Below, piece by piece: positions 1 to 11,948 of a stretch of DNA of 64,000 nucleotides. The position numbers and the translations under genes are program-made. Positions within the stretch are counted from its first letter, which is position 1, and the number at the start of each line of letters is the position of its first letter. The DNA is taken from the NCBI RefSeq assembly GCF_010183535.1, contig NC_071331.1:7192001-7256000 (forward strand). Direction: 5' to 3'. The DNA comes from Caenorhabditis remanei. Lineage: Eukaryota; Nematoda; Chromadorea; Rhabditida; Rhabditidae. Under the pieces are notes generated by a model that worked only from the letters and a program-made list of their open reading frames with translations, ran no database searches and was not told the origin of the DNA.

Positions 1-2
1 CA

Positions 3-663
3 GCAATGTCTATAGTTGCATATGACCCAGTCGATGGGTCAATTCGTTGGAGGGGTATTATGGGCATTCTGAATATTTGCTCCATTGTGAATATTTGCTC
101 CATTTTGTGACTTTGGTTTTACAGGTAATCTTTTTTTACATTTTCAGAGAGTTGTCATAACTGGGACAGTTTTCAAAAAAGTTGATTCACATATATCCTA
201 ACAATGCACTCATTTCCAGATCACAACACCCACAATCATCTTATTCATCCCTATCACTATCATAATATTTCTACCAGTTTTCAACCTCGACGTCAGCCTG
301 CCTTCTGGAGTAATGCTATGCAGTTTCACTTTGTACCCAGCCACTGATTCGATTATTGTGATGTATGTGGTGTCGGAGTACACGGTTACTGCTAAAAGTG
401 AGTGTGGGGATATTTAGATTTTACAATTGCGCTCTACCACACAGCGTTAACTATTTGTTTTGCTGAAATAGATTTCTCAATCAAATTCTCCGAACTGAAG
501 TGAGTCAGCACTAAATGTTGTAAACTCTCGTTAGCCATAGGAAACAGAAAATATTTTTTCAGGAATCCGTCGAGCTTGCACCAATGGATTCCACGAAATG
601 AAAGCGTCATCCAAAGTACACACTATTACACCAATGCCAACTAGCACTGCGCCACAATCCTGA
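3..663 (+). CDS. Nematode 7TM chemoreceptor, C-terminal part (str/srj-like)
   Basis: The gene enters from the left edge. The clearest exon is 220-397, preceded by TTTCCAG. It reads as two hydrophobic helices joined by a short loop: ITTPTIILFIPI, then a segment ending LYPATDSIIVMYVV, then SEY. This resembles TM6, TM7 and the YP-x-D motif of worm STR/SRJ chemoreceptors. A GTGAGTG donor at 398 joins in frame to 563-663, a polar tail of about 33 residues that ends at TGA 661-663. An upstream exon at 3-86 (AMSIVAYDPVDGSIRW) and a tiny one at 148-180 keep frame, but the expected helix before TM6 is not convincing, so the gene may be slightly decayed. Role by family: odorant reception in amphid neurons. 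Subfamily is uncertain. Confidence 0.6.
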
Positions 664-1212
664 ATCTAGATTTCAGATTTCTTTACGTCACATGGATTTA
701 TTTTCAATCATAAACTTTCAAGAGCATTTGTGTTTACGCAATTTCCTGACAACCATCTGTTTCCAATCTATTTTTCCACATATTCTGAGAACGGAAGCAC
801 GCAATTCCGGTATGATGGAAGATTCAAAAATAAACAGAATTGAAAAAAAAGAAAACGGCATGGAAGTACTGAACACATTATGTTATGAAGGGACTTTGAA
901 AACTCAATGTTCAGATGAAACAGGAAATATGAGAGGATATTTTAAAAAGAATCCATGTCAGTAGGAAATGCAAACCTAGTGATCAAGTAGAATTTTTTAA
1001 AATGGATGTCGGAAGTTAATTTTGAAAATGACAAATTTGAGGAAAATGTTTTCTATTCATCACTGAAGATGAATTTTGGTGTTGTTTTCATACAAAAATT
1101 TCATCAAAAACCACAAAAATGCTGCCGAGATTTCCGTCGAAATTCGAGAATTCTCAGAACATTTTACACAGATGTCGGAAAGGCAAAACAAAATTACTGA
1201 AACATTCAATTT
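664..1212. other. Intergenic DNA, nothing recognised
   Basis: AT-rich sequence 3' of the chemoreceptor. Short open frames here have no motif, no splice context and no matching copy elsewhere in the window. Confidence 0.6.
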
Positions 1213-1580
1213 TCAATTTTCACATACTGGATTGAGACGTTTATGCCACTCAGAGTTCGTACAGTTGTTTAAAAAATAATAGGTGGGGAAAGTATACTTA
1301 TGAGTAGGATGTTTCAAATTAGGCGTAGGGCAGAAGAAATTTCCAAAAGCGTTATTGAAGTACTTGAGTCTACATATTGTAATTGCGGTGAGATAGAAAC
1401 CGGGATATTGGAAACAGAATAGGCTGGTTTTGTTAATAAAGTTACTAAACATCTTTTCCGTAACTGGGTAATAGTTGTTTTTATCGTGTTCAAGCTTAAA
1501 ACTGATCAGAGTTCAAAAAAAATCGTGCTCAGTATCGGGCAGGAAGTTTGTAGCTACGAATATGACCGTGTAATTCAAAT

Positions 1581-1664
1581 TACCGTGAAAGCTGTATTAG
1601 AAGTGCCGGTTTATTAAAAGAACCTCTCCAGAGGGGCATGCCTTTCTAATACAATTTTACGGTA
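1581..1664. repeat. Palindromic MITE-like element, copy 1
   Basis: Inverted arms TACCGTGAAAGCTGTATTAG and its near complement TCTAATACAATTTTACGGTA flank a centre with CTCTCCAGAGGGG. The same palindrome recurs at 3463-3544 in the duplicated unit. Confidence 0.6.
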
Positions 1665-2469
1665 AATCTCAAATGAGTCTAAATTATCAAATGTTTCAAA
1701 ATTTTCATGTTTACCTGTCAGACAAATTTGTTTCGTTAGTTATAATGTGACAGTTGTGAAAAAATTGCGCAGAGAAACGTTCACGTGGAAGTTGATATTG
1801 CTGTAGTACCCAAAAATATTGCCTTGTGATGAAAACAGAACAGTAAATTTTTCGAAAAGTGTGAGTCTCCTAGCAATCAATTCGAAGAGATTTCTTTCTA
1901 GTATTTAAGCTTTGATACATTATAAGACTGCTTCACAACTTTTTCTTCAGCTACTTATTTTTCAGGATTTGGTCATTTGTGTAGACGATGTAATACTGGT
2001 GTCAAATGATACAAAAAATTTTATGATCATGTGTAACATTGTGAATTTCATTGATATTTACATGTTTCAAGCTATTCTGAGAAGTTCAAATCTACTCCGA
2101 CCAGTTTTGAGCTACTACAACATATTCTTCCCTGTATCATGTTATGTGTAAAACAATAGAGTGGTCACAATTATTAACTATGTATGTATGAAATTTACGG
2201 CATTCAATTAATTTTATAATTGCAAAATGGAAAACTCTAGGTATTCATCAGGATAATTTTGTTTCTGGTAATTTAAGACGACCTGCACTTTTTCACTCGA
2301 TACTTTTGCTTAAGATATTTGGAGCCTACTACTTTACCGCGCTTGTTACAAACTTCATAGACCTGGTGTAACTGTAAACTTTCGAAACATCATTTTTAAA
2401 AATTCTGCTATGTCTTTTTTTGAATCTACGAAAGAAAAATCTGAAAGCAAAAAGAAGAGAAACCCATAA

Positions 2470-2560
2470 AATCGCTATTCTCCACCGGAAATCGAACGTC
2501 TCCTAGCAATCCGCGACGTCTCCTAGAGCCACCTCGCTACGGAAACTTGGATTCGGCGCA
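2470..2560 (-). repeat. tRNA-like (SINE-type) module, minus strand
   Basis: Read on the minus strand the block has a degenerate A-box-like stretch (about GTAGCGAGGTGG) and a B-box-like GACGTTCGATTTCC about 45 bases later. The better preserved sister at 12580-12668 has TAGCCAGGTGG. No acceptor stem closes, so this is a tRNA-derived repeat and not a tRNA gene. Confidence 0.45.
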
Positions 2561-3462
2561 ACCCTGCCTTTATTTCAATTTCATTTTCCACTTTTCCGCC
2601 GCACAAAATGCATTTATCTTTTTCTTCTCTTCTACTTTCGAATTTTTTGCGCTCTTCTGGTCATCGAGTGGTAATTTAACTTAATCGAACACCTGTTTTT
2701 CTGCGAATTTTTTATTTCGATTTTTTGAGATGTTACAGTAAATCGAAAGGATCACTTACTGTGGCTGTGATCCAGATTATATCGACTATCTGTAACTGAA
2801 AATTTTAAATTTAGAAATATCTAGAATATTTTAATTCTGATTTTTTAAAATACAGATTCAAGATTTTCTCCTGAGTCAATATAGATTTTCTTTGAGAATC
2901 GTTCATTAGCAATCCGCGCGGTGTCTAGAGCCACCATAGCCTTCCATCATTCACTTCAGCGTTACACTTCTGTCATCCTTCCTTTCAATATGAAAAAAGA
3001 CACAAGAAAAACGCATAAAATTCCGACTCTCCACCAAAATCGAAGGTTTCCTATTTAGCAATCAAAAACGCCTTTTTAATAAAACACTTTTTAATTTTTG
3101 AACAAAATGAGTGAAATAGGGATTTCTCACTGATGGGATTGAAACGTTAATGCCACTCGTAACAATTAATTTTTTCGTTCGTACAGTTGTTAAAAAATTG
3201 TTGAAATGTCGATAATATCGACGTACTTGATGAGTCTACCGTAATTCTGGTGAGATAGAAACCGGGATATTGGAAACAGAATAGATTGGTTATGTTAATT
3301 TACAAAACAGCTTTTTCCGTAAGAAGAAAGTAGTTATTTTTAATCGTGATCGACCTTAAAACTTTTCAGAGCTTACAAAAAAGCCTACTAATGAATAGTT
3401 AATGCACAGTATAAGTGCACCGTATGATGTTTGTAGCTACGATGAAAACTAAGCAATTTGAA

Positions 3463-3544
3463 TTACTGTAAACCTGTACTAGAAAGGCCGGTTTATTAGA
3501 AGAACCCGCGTATTGGCACGCCCTTCTAATACAGCTTTTACGGT
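3463..3544. repeat. Palindromic MITE-like element, copy 2
   Basis: Diverged sister of the palindrome at 1581-1664. Arms are TTACTGTAAACCTGTACTAG and CTAATACAGCTTTTACGGTA around GGTTTATTAGAAGAACCCGC. It probably arrived with the large duplication and not as a separate insertion. Confidence 0.55.
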
Positions 3545-4109
3545 ATCTTTTGAGTCTAAATTATCAAATGTTTCAAAGTTTTCATATGTAGCTCCCAGAC
3601 AAATTTTTACGTTCGTGTGATTGTGGTTATTAAAAAAATGCGCCGAGAAACGATCACTTCAGTGAATAGTTTTATTGTTGAATTTCCAAAAAAATATTGA
3701 GCGGAAAAAAGAACACTACATTTTCCGAAAAGAGTGAGTATCCTTGCAATCCGCCGACAATTGGAAGAGATTTCTTTCTAGTTTTTAAATTTTGAGACAT
3801 TTTAAGACTGCTTCACAACTTCTTCTTCATTAAGCACAAGTTGTAGGACTTAATTTCTCAAAAGGCGTGAGTAGTGTGCTGGTATCAAAAGATGCTAACA
3901 TTTTTATGATTGATTGTGAATTTCAGAGATATTCACATGTTTTAAGCTGTTCTGATAGTGAGACGTTGTTATAATAGTAATGACAACATTTTTTAAACGC
4001 AATAATCGAGGAGTCCTTACTGAGCTTGTTACAAACTTCAATTTGCTCACAACTGCTATGTTTTTTTTTAATATATTAAAGAAAAATCTGAAAACAAAAA
4101 GAAGAGAAA

Positions 4110-4207
4110 CCCATAAAATTGCTACTCTCCACCAAAATCGAACGTCTCCTAGCAATCCGCGACGTCTCCAAGAGCCAGTTGGCTACGGAGACGTGGATTC
4201 GGCGCAG
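4110..4207 (-). repeat. tRNA-like (SINE-type) module, minus strand
   Basis: Same module as at 2470-2560 and 12580-12668: minus-strand A-box-like TAGCCAACTGG and B-box-like ACGTTCGATTTTGG. GACGTCTCC and GGAGACGT arms can form a hairpin across the A-box region. Acceptor pairing is absent. Confidence 0.45.
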
Positions 4208-5148
4208 CTCTGCCTTCATTTCAACTTTTTTTCCACTTTTCCACCCGACAAAATCCCTTACTCTTTTTCTTCTCTTCTACTTTCAGAATTTTTCGAAGCG
4301 CTCTTCTGGTCATCGCGTGATAATTTAACCTTATCGAACACTCGTTTTTCTGCGATTTTTTATTCCGATTTTTGAGAAGACACTGCAAACGATCATTTAC
4401 TCTGGTTGCCTCCAGATTATATCGACATTCTGTAACTGAAAATCTAAACTTTTAGAAACATCTACAGTATTTTTATTTTAATACAGGTTAAGGATTTTCT
4501 CTTGAATCAATATTCATTTTTCTTGAAAACTAGAGAATTGAACGTCTTTTAGCAATCAGCGCGGTATCTAGAGGCATCTGGATCAAGTATCTTCTGTTAG
4601 AGGCCATAAATATGTATTTATTGTTGTGGAGATAATAATAATAATAATTTAATTCAAAAGTTTTTACGGTTTTTTAAAACTGTTTTTGTCTGTTTCATAT
4701 AATATGTAATGCACTAGACTGTGTATTTGTAACTATTTATACATCGATCATCTGTCTTAGTTTTGCTCAAAAAACAGATTCCCGAGTTCCCTCCATACTA
4801 TTAAGAAAAAATCTAAATTAGTGATTCTAAATGAGTAGCTTTTTATGACTCAAACAACCTTCACGAACCCGTTGAACCTCAAATACCTGAAAACTTCTCA
4901 ACAGAACTTTATGAATTTTTTTTCTCCTGTCTCAAGTTGCCTTATTGGTCATATTCATATTTTGATATCTTGGTTTGTTGCTTTTCGTCTTTACATTCTC
5001 TTTTTAACCACCTTTCTCACTCTATTTCCCATTGTCTACCACTGTTCAATTCAGTGTTACACATCTCTCATCATTCTTTTCAGTATGAAAGAAGACACAA
5101 GAAAAACGCATAAAATCCCGATTTTTCGCCAAAATCGAACGTCTCTTA

Positions 5149-5401
5149 CTAGGGAATGGTCTAAACTGACCGTGGAGTTCAGAAACGAGACTTAGCACAA
5201 TCGATAGGCAATCGAATTTTAATGGGAAATCAGTTTTCAAAAATTGCTGAATGGCCTCCAGAATCCAGATATTCTAGTCTGAAAATGCACACTTAATACA
5301 TGTGATTTACTCGATTTTTCACCCAAATTTAGCTGTGTTTCGCCCCAAATATCACGGCAACTGAACATGCCTTTCGGCCAGCGATCCGTGGTCGAGTGGT
5401 G
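5149..5401. repeat. Left terminal inverted repeat of the 6.8-kb transposon
   Basis: Pairs with 11692-11945. The inner part contains GATCCGTGGTCGAGTGG, an A-box-like tRNA sequence. In this arm it is followed by unrelated sequence and not by the B-box half found in the right arm. Confidence 0.85.
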
Positions 5402-5725
5402 ACACAGGTAGTTGGCCAGCGACGAAATACGGACCATATACGCGTCCGCGACGGACTCAAAAAGAAGTAGCTAAGGACGATATGTGTGCGTCATATACGG
5501 TCCGTTTGGAGTCCGCGCGCCGAAAAAGATGCTTCTCTTCCTACCGCCATCCCCCTCCTCTTTCCCCATACCGCGCTCCCTGCTTTGATCGATGAAAACG
5601 GGAAGAATATGTTACTGTTAATTATATTTATTTTTATCAAAAGATCAGAAAGAAAAACAAAGGAAAACGCAAATAAAAACGAGAAAACGTTTAACAATGG
5701 AATGAGTAGTATTGGTTGTAACTGC

Positions 5726-7536
5726 TTATTTGAGGCAGGTGTAGTTGTCGTGTGGCGGTGATGAGTCGGAGAAGTCCAGAGGTTCGCTGAAATAAAACGA
5801 AATGGAATAATCAAGATTTCGATGAGACATACCTATACGAACGGTCCTCCTCAAGAGACAAGCGGAGAAGATGATCTTTTAGAGCTTCGGCGACTTCTTT
5901 AGGAGTTGTTTCCATTTTATCTTTATACTCCTTACGGAATCTATCTCTGCAAATGCGAAAGTTTTATGGGAACCGAAAGGAAATGTGGCTTACAGTAGAT
6001 TGACCATCGATTCCCTAGCGGCACAATGAAGAGTTGTAAGCGTGTTGATATCCCTCAGTTGTCGAAAACCGGCGATTACAAAATCTGTAAAGCAGTGTTA
6101 AGAAATACTTAAAATTTTTCTTGTAACGCACCGACGATTGGGCCGTAGAATTTGTCTCCGAATGGAAAGTATCCAGCATTTGAACTGTCTTGGGCGGAGT
6201 ATCCGGCAAAGAAATCATCCCGTTTTGCTACCTGAAACGGATAAATGTTATTCATGTGTAATCCGTTGTCCAGAATTACTTCTTTGTAAACGAATCGAAT
6301 TAAATGCTTCGAATCACCATAAAAACGGGATGAGGTGTATTTCGAAGCCTCCGCCACAGTAACAATTGATGATAATTTGAAGTTTTTTTTGCACGGGAGC
6401 TCAACAACTTCCTCGACTTCCGTGGCTTTTTTCAAATCGAATCCAAGACCTCTGATAATATCAGACTGTAATACGATAATATTAAACTAAATGTACGCGA
6501 GAATTAGTTGTTAACCTCTCTTTCCAATGTTTCATTTGCCCGTTCCGCTTGGCGGAGTCTAGCAGTCATCTTGTTCAGCTGAAAATTGTTTCATCAATAA
6601 GTCTCTCACTGACAATTATACCATTGCGACGTTAAACGCCTGACCCATCGCTAACATTTCCATGTCTTTGTTGACATTATGAAATCGCTGAGCGATTTGA
6701 AGAAACGGGTAGTAGTCCGCGTCGAGAAAGTTTTTGGTCAACTTCTTCAGGTTCTCCTGAAATGTGGATAATTGATTGTACAAAAAGGGAATAACAAACC
6801 TCGCATTCTAATCGTGGCAAAGGAATCCCGGTTGTCATATCATACAAATTGTTTGCTGAGAATCCGACAGGATTCCATGTTTTGTTTTGAGTGGAGAAAT
6901 GGCTCTGTCGCTCTCGAACTCCCAATTCTGAGTTGAAAGGGGTAACTCTTTGCGAGTATGATGGTGTTGGACAAAATTGAGAAGGAGTTCCGGCGACGTT
7001 GTACTCTCTCAATCCGTTTGCGAAAGACGAAGAGTGACTTGTAGACTGTTCATTCACAGTACGAAACGAACTTGTCAACAAATGCTCTTTTTTTATAAAT
7101 CTCGGAGGTGGAATTAATTTTGGATTTTTCGGTGTGGATGTATGCTCTTCCTGAAAAGTTTTTAAGGTAATTAGTGGGAGGGAATGTTACAAACCTTCAC
7201 ATTAGCTGATAACAGCTCCTCGTGCCGCACGTTTTCTAACTCTTCATAAACTGGTGAATCGACAAGACGATTCGATGACGAATATGGAGCGGCAATTTCT
7301 TCCATATCGTCTTCGACAAATTCAGCAGCTGGAACTGGTCCCATCTCATCAACGACTTCAGGAGGTCCTGTTTTCAATGTTTCTTTTTCTTTTTCTCTTT
7401 CAGTATCTCTGACGGCTTTAACGCCACTTTTAACCGCTTTATTGGCCTTTCCTCTGCCACTTTTTAATACTTTTGTAGATGTCGCAGCAGCATTTTCGTG
7501 TGATTTAACTGAAGTTTTACGTCTCGTATACACCAT
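5726..7536 (-). CDS. Second gene of the 6.8-kb transposon, 480 aa, function unknown
   Basis: Nine exons (high to low) give one open frame of 481 codons including the stop: 7195-7536, 6800-7150, 6622-6756, 6516-6578, 6280-6465, 6132-6231, 5994-6084, 5833-5946 and 5726-5786. Every junction has GT and AG and phases match, which argues against decay. The start is ATG at 7536, giving MVYTRRKTSV and a basic N-terminus (KSGRGKANKAVKSG). An acidic stretch follows, then a likely coiled coil (LNKMTARLRQAERANETLER), then a C-terminal region with GYFPFGDKFYGPIVG. It ends EPLDFSDSSPPHDNYTCLK. I do not recognise the family. By position it resembles the accessory DNA-binding protein (TnpA-type) of CACTA elements; that role is inference. 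Confidence 0.75.
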
Positions 7537-7823
7537 TGGTACGAATTCTGAAAGGAAACGACTTTTTAGGATCTCGGTTAAATCGAGGATATTGTTGAGT
7601 AAAACAAATAGAAGTTTATAGGAAATAAGTGCAAGGAAACGGAAACCATCCAATGCCGGACCACCCACATAGAAAACGAGAGGAAATCGTCCGAGAGGAG
7701 TACACGACCGACATTTCATATGACGGCCACGGCATTTTTGGAGGGAAGGAATAAAATTCAAACGAAATAAACGGAATTTAGAATGGAAAAAAGAGAAAAA
7801 TAACAGATATTATCGAAATAAAC

Positions 7824-7927
7824 AAGTTCCGACATTTTTTCCTCGTCGGTGTTTGCGGACTCAAGCCAAAATTTCCAAATTTTGGCTTGAGTCCGCAAAC
7901 ACCGAGGGGGAAAAAATGTCGGAACTT
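7824..7927. repeat. Near-perfect 104-bp palindrome between the two transposon genes
   Basis: Arms of 51 bases (7824-7874 and 7877-7927) match with about two mismatches around a 2-base centre. The innermost part reads GCCAAAATTTCCAAATTTTG. It lies between the stop of the transposase gene and the 5' region of the second gene. It could be a nested MITE, a hairpin affecting transcript ends, or an internal binding site. Confidence 0.8.
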
Positions 7928-7950
7928 TTTTGTTGCGACAATAATTCGTA

Positions 7951-10758
7951 TTAATTGTGAATCATTGTTCCGTTTACGGCAAACACACAGAGTCCATCTC
8001 CACAATCTATATAACTTCCAAGAGAAATGACGGATTTCAAGGGAACGAAGACTCTTCTTTCCGAGAGTTGACAAAATTTTACTCCTTCAAATTCCTTTAG
8101 CATTCGGATCACTTCTTGCCCATAATAAAGATCAGTGTTATCGAGCTCTTGAAGAGCCTTGGAGAGAGAGGGAAACTGATTGGCGACATTAATCTCATTG
8201 AATGGCTCTGCTAATATTTTAATCTCTCCAGCATCCACCATAGCCGCAACAAATCTGAAACATTCCAAATGCCCTCCTTCTTTCACAGCAAAAAAGACGT
8301 CATCCTTAGTGCTCGATTCGTAATATTCCGATTTCAGTTTCCCACAAGGCAAAGATAGTGATCCGTATAGAGTATTTCCGTCACCATATGGTTCATCTAT
8401 ATTTTCCAATTGGCAGCTGATGACGTTGTTGTAGTAAACTTGTTGAGGCGTCAACCCTTTCGTGAAAGTAAGAAATTTTTTGAGGCTCGGGGACGGATTT
8501 TCTGCAAAGCGTCGAGAGATTTCTCGTCTGATCGCGTTGTGAATAAGAACTCTGAACATCCTCTAATTGATAGAATTTAGAGATGAGAATTGTTCACCTA
8601 GCGCAAGCTGTCTCCGAGAAGTGTCGTGTCATTCTGGTACTGTAACCCATAAGTGCAAATTGATAGGACGATTCAAATGCAAATGTGCCAAGAGGGCCAA
8701 TGTTCCCAAATGCATGAACAACATCAGGCAAATGAAACAATACTTCCTGAATCAACAATACAGTAGATATTAACAGATCCTCTAAACCCACATGTGTTTT
8801 GCAAGACAAGTATTCTTCGCTGGCCTCTTTCAAAAACCAGAGAGCAGCGGAGCACATCTGCTCGTCAAACAATGCAGGGCCTTTTCCAGTTGTGTACATC
8901 TTATTGGCAATCATGGAGAGAGCAATAATTACAAACCGAGCTTGAGGCTTCAGAAACTCTGATTGTACAGCTACCAGTGCTAGCGGTAGACGGAAAAACT
9001 GAATGAGAAGGTTAAAATCGAAATGCATAAACTTCAACTCTTACTGAAATTTTGTCCGATCCATTTCTACAATTACCAATTTCGGAGTAGGAAGAAGGAA
9101 GAATAACCGAATTGAGAGCATTTTGTAGGGTGTTGGAGTCGCATTCGAACAAATCTGATTTCGGAGTAGACTTGTTAACTTTGGAGAAAAGTTCTGAGAT
9201 TCCGTATTATTCTAATCTTCAGGTTCTGTTACCTTTGGTTACATTCTCGTAGACTCCTTCACCCAGATTGTGTAAACAATCTATGGGTGTTTCATATGGT
9301 TTTACAAATTGTACTATCTTAGCAGCAACATTCCCAAAGCCATTCAATCCACTTTCTGAATCTATTACGGTAAGATTGTCAGGTCTCTTTTCAGATCGTT
9401 CTGAATCAAAATTTCAATTGAATTATATATAAAACATTATACTTTCGCCTCCTAATTTGTAAAATGTGCCTGCCGAGAGGCAGAAAAAGCAAGAAAGGGA
9501 TCCATGATGTCCTTTCATGCCGAAGAGACTACGTTTTGCCTGAATAGTTCAATCATCGAAATCATTTCACATATGTATATTACCGGCTGATCTGCGCTCA
9601 CGGTAACGATATGAAGTTTGTATTTATACATTCCAACGGATCCTTCTCTAGCCTCACAATCGGCCAATATAATCGGCAAGACTGAGTTCCACAGTGTTGT
9701 AGATGGATTGCTACTGCTCTCAATCATACCTTCCAACATCACGTTACTACTTTTCTGCATATCGCCTGTTGGAAGATCGACGAGCATGATAGAAATTGGC
9801 CAGAGTTTCCTATCAAAAAACCACTATTTTACAAACTATAATAAACTACTCACTTCGAAGTTCCTGGTACAGCGACCCCATCTATTGACAGTATTCCAGA
9901 CAACCTTAGTTCATACTCACTTTCTTCCGAACTTCTCAATGGAGTGAAGAACTGAGCCGCCAGGTTATGAGTCTGTTGTCTTCCTTCTTTCAAATCTTTT
10001 CTGATAGATACGATCTTAGATAGATATGTTGACATTATTTGTTGGAGTTGTGGCATAACACCATTTCTCACAAACTTGGCCGGAAACTCATTACAGCTGA
10101 ATGGTTTATCTCAAAGTTGCAATGATACAGTAATTCCTACAACTTCATATTTTCTTTGCCATTTGACCCACAAATGTTACAGTAGTATGAAACCGTGCAT
10201 TTGTTTTTTTTGTATTCCCATATTTTCCTCACAGAATCAACAAAGTCATCTTCGTGTGAAGATAGGAACCTTTCGAAGCCTAAAATAATCGTCAAACCAT
10301 ATGTAAAACATCCTAAATCGAACAAATAACCGTTCTCTGACAACCGATCCAAGCAAGCAGAAGCTAAAAACTGAAGAACTTTGTCTGAACAATCTCTCAA
10401 GTCATTCACCAATTCTACAAATGACAGATCTCCTTTGTTTTCTCACTCTCTATTTTTATTTATACCTGAAGTCATCGAGTCTAACCAGTTTCCTTCACCA
10501 TCTACATCAACATTCATCTCCCCCAAATCCATTGTAAGATTTGTGTCATCCGTCTCACTCGCATTAGATAAAACATCGTCTGATTCAATTCCATGACTTC
10601 GGCGTGGAACTTGGCGATTTTCAGTATCCTCATTCAACCTATGCCGACTAACTTCTGTAAATTCTTTTTCGTCACCATCTTCGTAAGAACCACTTGCCTA
10701 AATCGTCATTTACCCGCTTTCTCTTTGGTTGAAAATCTTTTAAAATACCAGTCGGCAT
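7951..10758 (-). CDS. CMC-type (En/Spm-like) transposase
   Basis: Exons read high to low: about 10466-10758, 10140-10414, 9854-10096, 9584-9809, 9443-9539, 9233-9400, 9045-9193, 8598-8998 and 7951-8560. The splice phases I checked agree. Typical CACTA-family order is visible: a zinc-binding CNIC near 10160; LSIDGVAVPGTSK then KLWPISIML (first acidic catalytic region); VSADQP; KRSLFGMKGHHGS with CFFC; LHNLGEGVYEN; and a C-terminal part with LPDVVHAFGNIGPL and FAFESSY (DUF4218-like), ending in a domain with VFVPLKSVISLGSYI. The first ATG (10758, after TATATA) runs into a stop near 10680 unless one base is shifted, so the extreme 5' end is damaged or mis-modelled. Cut-and-paste transposition is the expected role. 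Confidence 0.8.
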
Positions 10759-11235
10759 TATATACTTTCAATAAATTCGAATACAAAACGGAACAATACA
10801 CCGAACGTAAATGAAATAATTTTCTCCGCGAGCTGCCACTGCTGTCCACGACCAGTCCACGTGGACGACATTGCTATTCCATATACGGTCCGCGCTGAGG
10901 CCGCGCGCGAACTTCCACCCTCCACATCTCCCTCTTTTCCCGAAGTCCACACTGCGTTCATATACAGTCCGCAGCGGACCAAATTTCCGCTGCGGACTCT
11001 ATGTGGACGGAAAATGGGACTGAATCCGCATGCGGTCCGCACGCCAACTACCTGTGGAGTGCGTCTGTCTATGAAGCACGCTATGCAGGTTCGACCCCCG
11101 CTTTTTCAAACTTTTTTTGTTTTTTTTATTCTTCCTTATTTTTACTTTTTGAGCCGTTTTTCTATTACATCTAATCAAAACTGCGAACGGTTCTGAATCA
11201 CATGAAGTAATTTGAAAGTTAAGCGAATCAGAAGT

Positions 11236-11797
11236 ACCGTCAACGATATTATCTACGACAAGACGGATATAAAATACTCACGGCGCAGTTTTGATCAGAT
11301 GTAATAGAAAAACGGCTCAAAAAGTAAAAATAAAGAAGAATAGAAAAAACAAAAAAAGTTTGAAAAAGCGGGGGTCGAACCTGCATAGCGTGCTTCATAT
11401 ACAGACGCACTCACCACTCGACCACGGATCGCTGGCCGAAAGGCATGTTCAGTTGCCGTGATATTTGAGGCGAAACACAGCTAAATTTGGGTGAAAAATC
11501 GAAATAAATCACATGTACCGTCAACGATATTATCTACGACAAGACGGATATAAAATACTCACGGCGCAGTTTTGATCAGATGTAATAGAAAAACGGCTCA
11601 AAAAGTAAAAATAAAGAAGAATAGAAAAAACAAAAAAAGTTTGAAAAAGCGGGGGTCGAACCTGCATAGCGTGCTTCATATACAGACGCACTCACCACTC
11701 GACCACGGATCGCTGGCCGAAAGGCATGTTCAGTTGCCGTGATATTTGAGGCGAAACACAGCTAAATTTGGGTGAAAAATCGAGTAAATCACATGTA
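11236..11797. repeat. Two tandem 281-bp repeats at the transposon's right end, each with a tRNA-like module
   Basis: ACCGTCAACGATATTATCTA begins at 11236 and again at 11517. Each copy carries on the minus strand an A-box TGGTCGAGTGGTGA and about 40 bases later a B-box GGTTCGACCCC (near 11424-11369 and 11705-11650), followed by T-runs. An inverted partial copy lies on the plus strand at about 11040-11190. The 5' and 3' sides of the module do not pair as an acceptor stem. Confidence 0.75.
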
Positions 11798-11948
11798 TTA
11801 AGTTTGCATTTTCAGACTAGAATATCTGGATTCTGGAGGCCATTCAGCAATTTTTGAAAACTGATTTCCCATTAAAATTCGATTGCCTATCGATTGTGCT
11901 AGGTCTCGTTTCTGAACTCCACGGTCAGTTTAGACCATTCCCTAGTTA

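Larger units (their letters stand above)
1223..4600. repeat. Two diverged direct copies of a ~1.9-kb intergenic unit
   Basis: A block starting near 1223 (GGATTGAGACGTTTATGCCA) recurs near 3130 in the same orientation with indels. The shared order is: a short palindromic element, a TCTTTCTAGT block, a tRNA-like minus-strand module and a stretch resembling CTTTTCTTCTCTTCTACTTT. Parts of a third copy lie at 5040-5148 and resume at 11946-12010, split by the 6.8-kb transposon. A fourth piece lies at 12545-12700, just upstream of pkd-2. No protein gene is visible inside the unit. Confidence 0.75.
5149..11945. mobile_element. Autonomous-type CMC (CACTA/Mirage/Chapaev-like) DNA transposon, 6.8 kb
   Basis: The ends are inverted: CTAGGGAATGGTCTAAACTG at 5149 and its complement ending CCCTAG at 11945. 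Homology between the arms runs about 253 bp (5149-5401 against 11692-11945). TTA flanks both ends (5146-5148, 11946-11948). The broken host repeat reads CGTCTCTTA on the left and TTAGCAATC on the right, and uninterrupted relatives exist near 3050 and 4545, so the insertion site is well supported. Inside are two minus-strand genes: a transposase (7951-10758) and a second open gene (5726-7536). GC-rich subterminal repeats of the type ATATACGGTCCGC lie at 5440-5520 and 10850-11040, as expected for transposase-binding sites. tRNA-like sequence sits within the terminal repeats. Confidence 0.88.

Noticed and set aside
692..964. 90-codon open frame after the chemoreceptor
   Set aside because: No motif, no splice context and an unusual composition; likely chance.
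5486..5814. Open frames on both strands near the left transposon end
   Set aside because: They overlap the last exon and 3' flank of the 480-aa gene in other frames.
11345..11436. Functional tRNA gene
   Set aside because: A and B boxes are good, but the acceptor stem does not pair and the module is duplicated within transposon ends.
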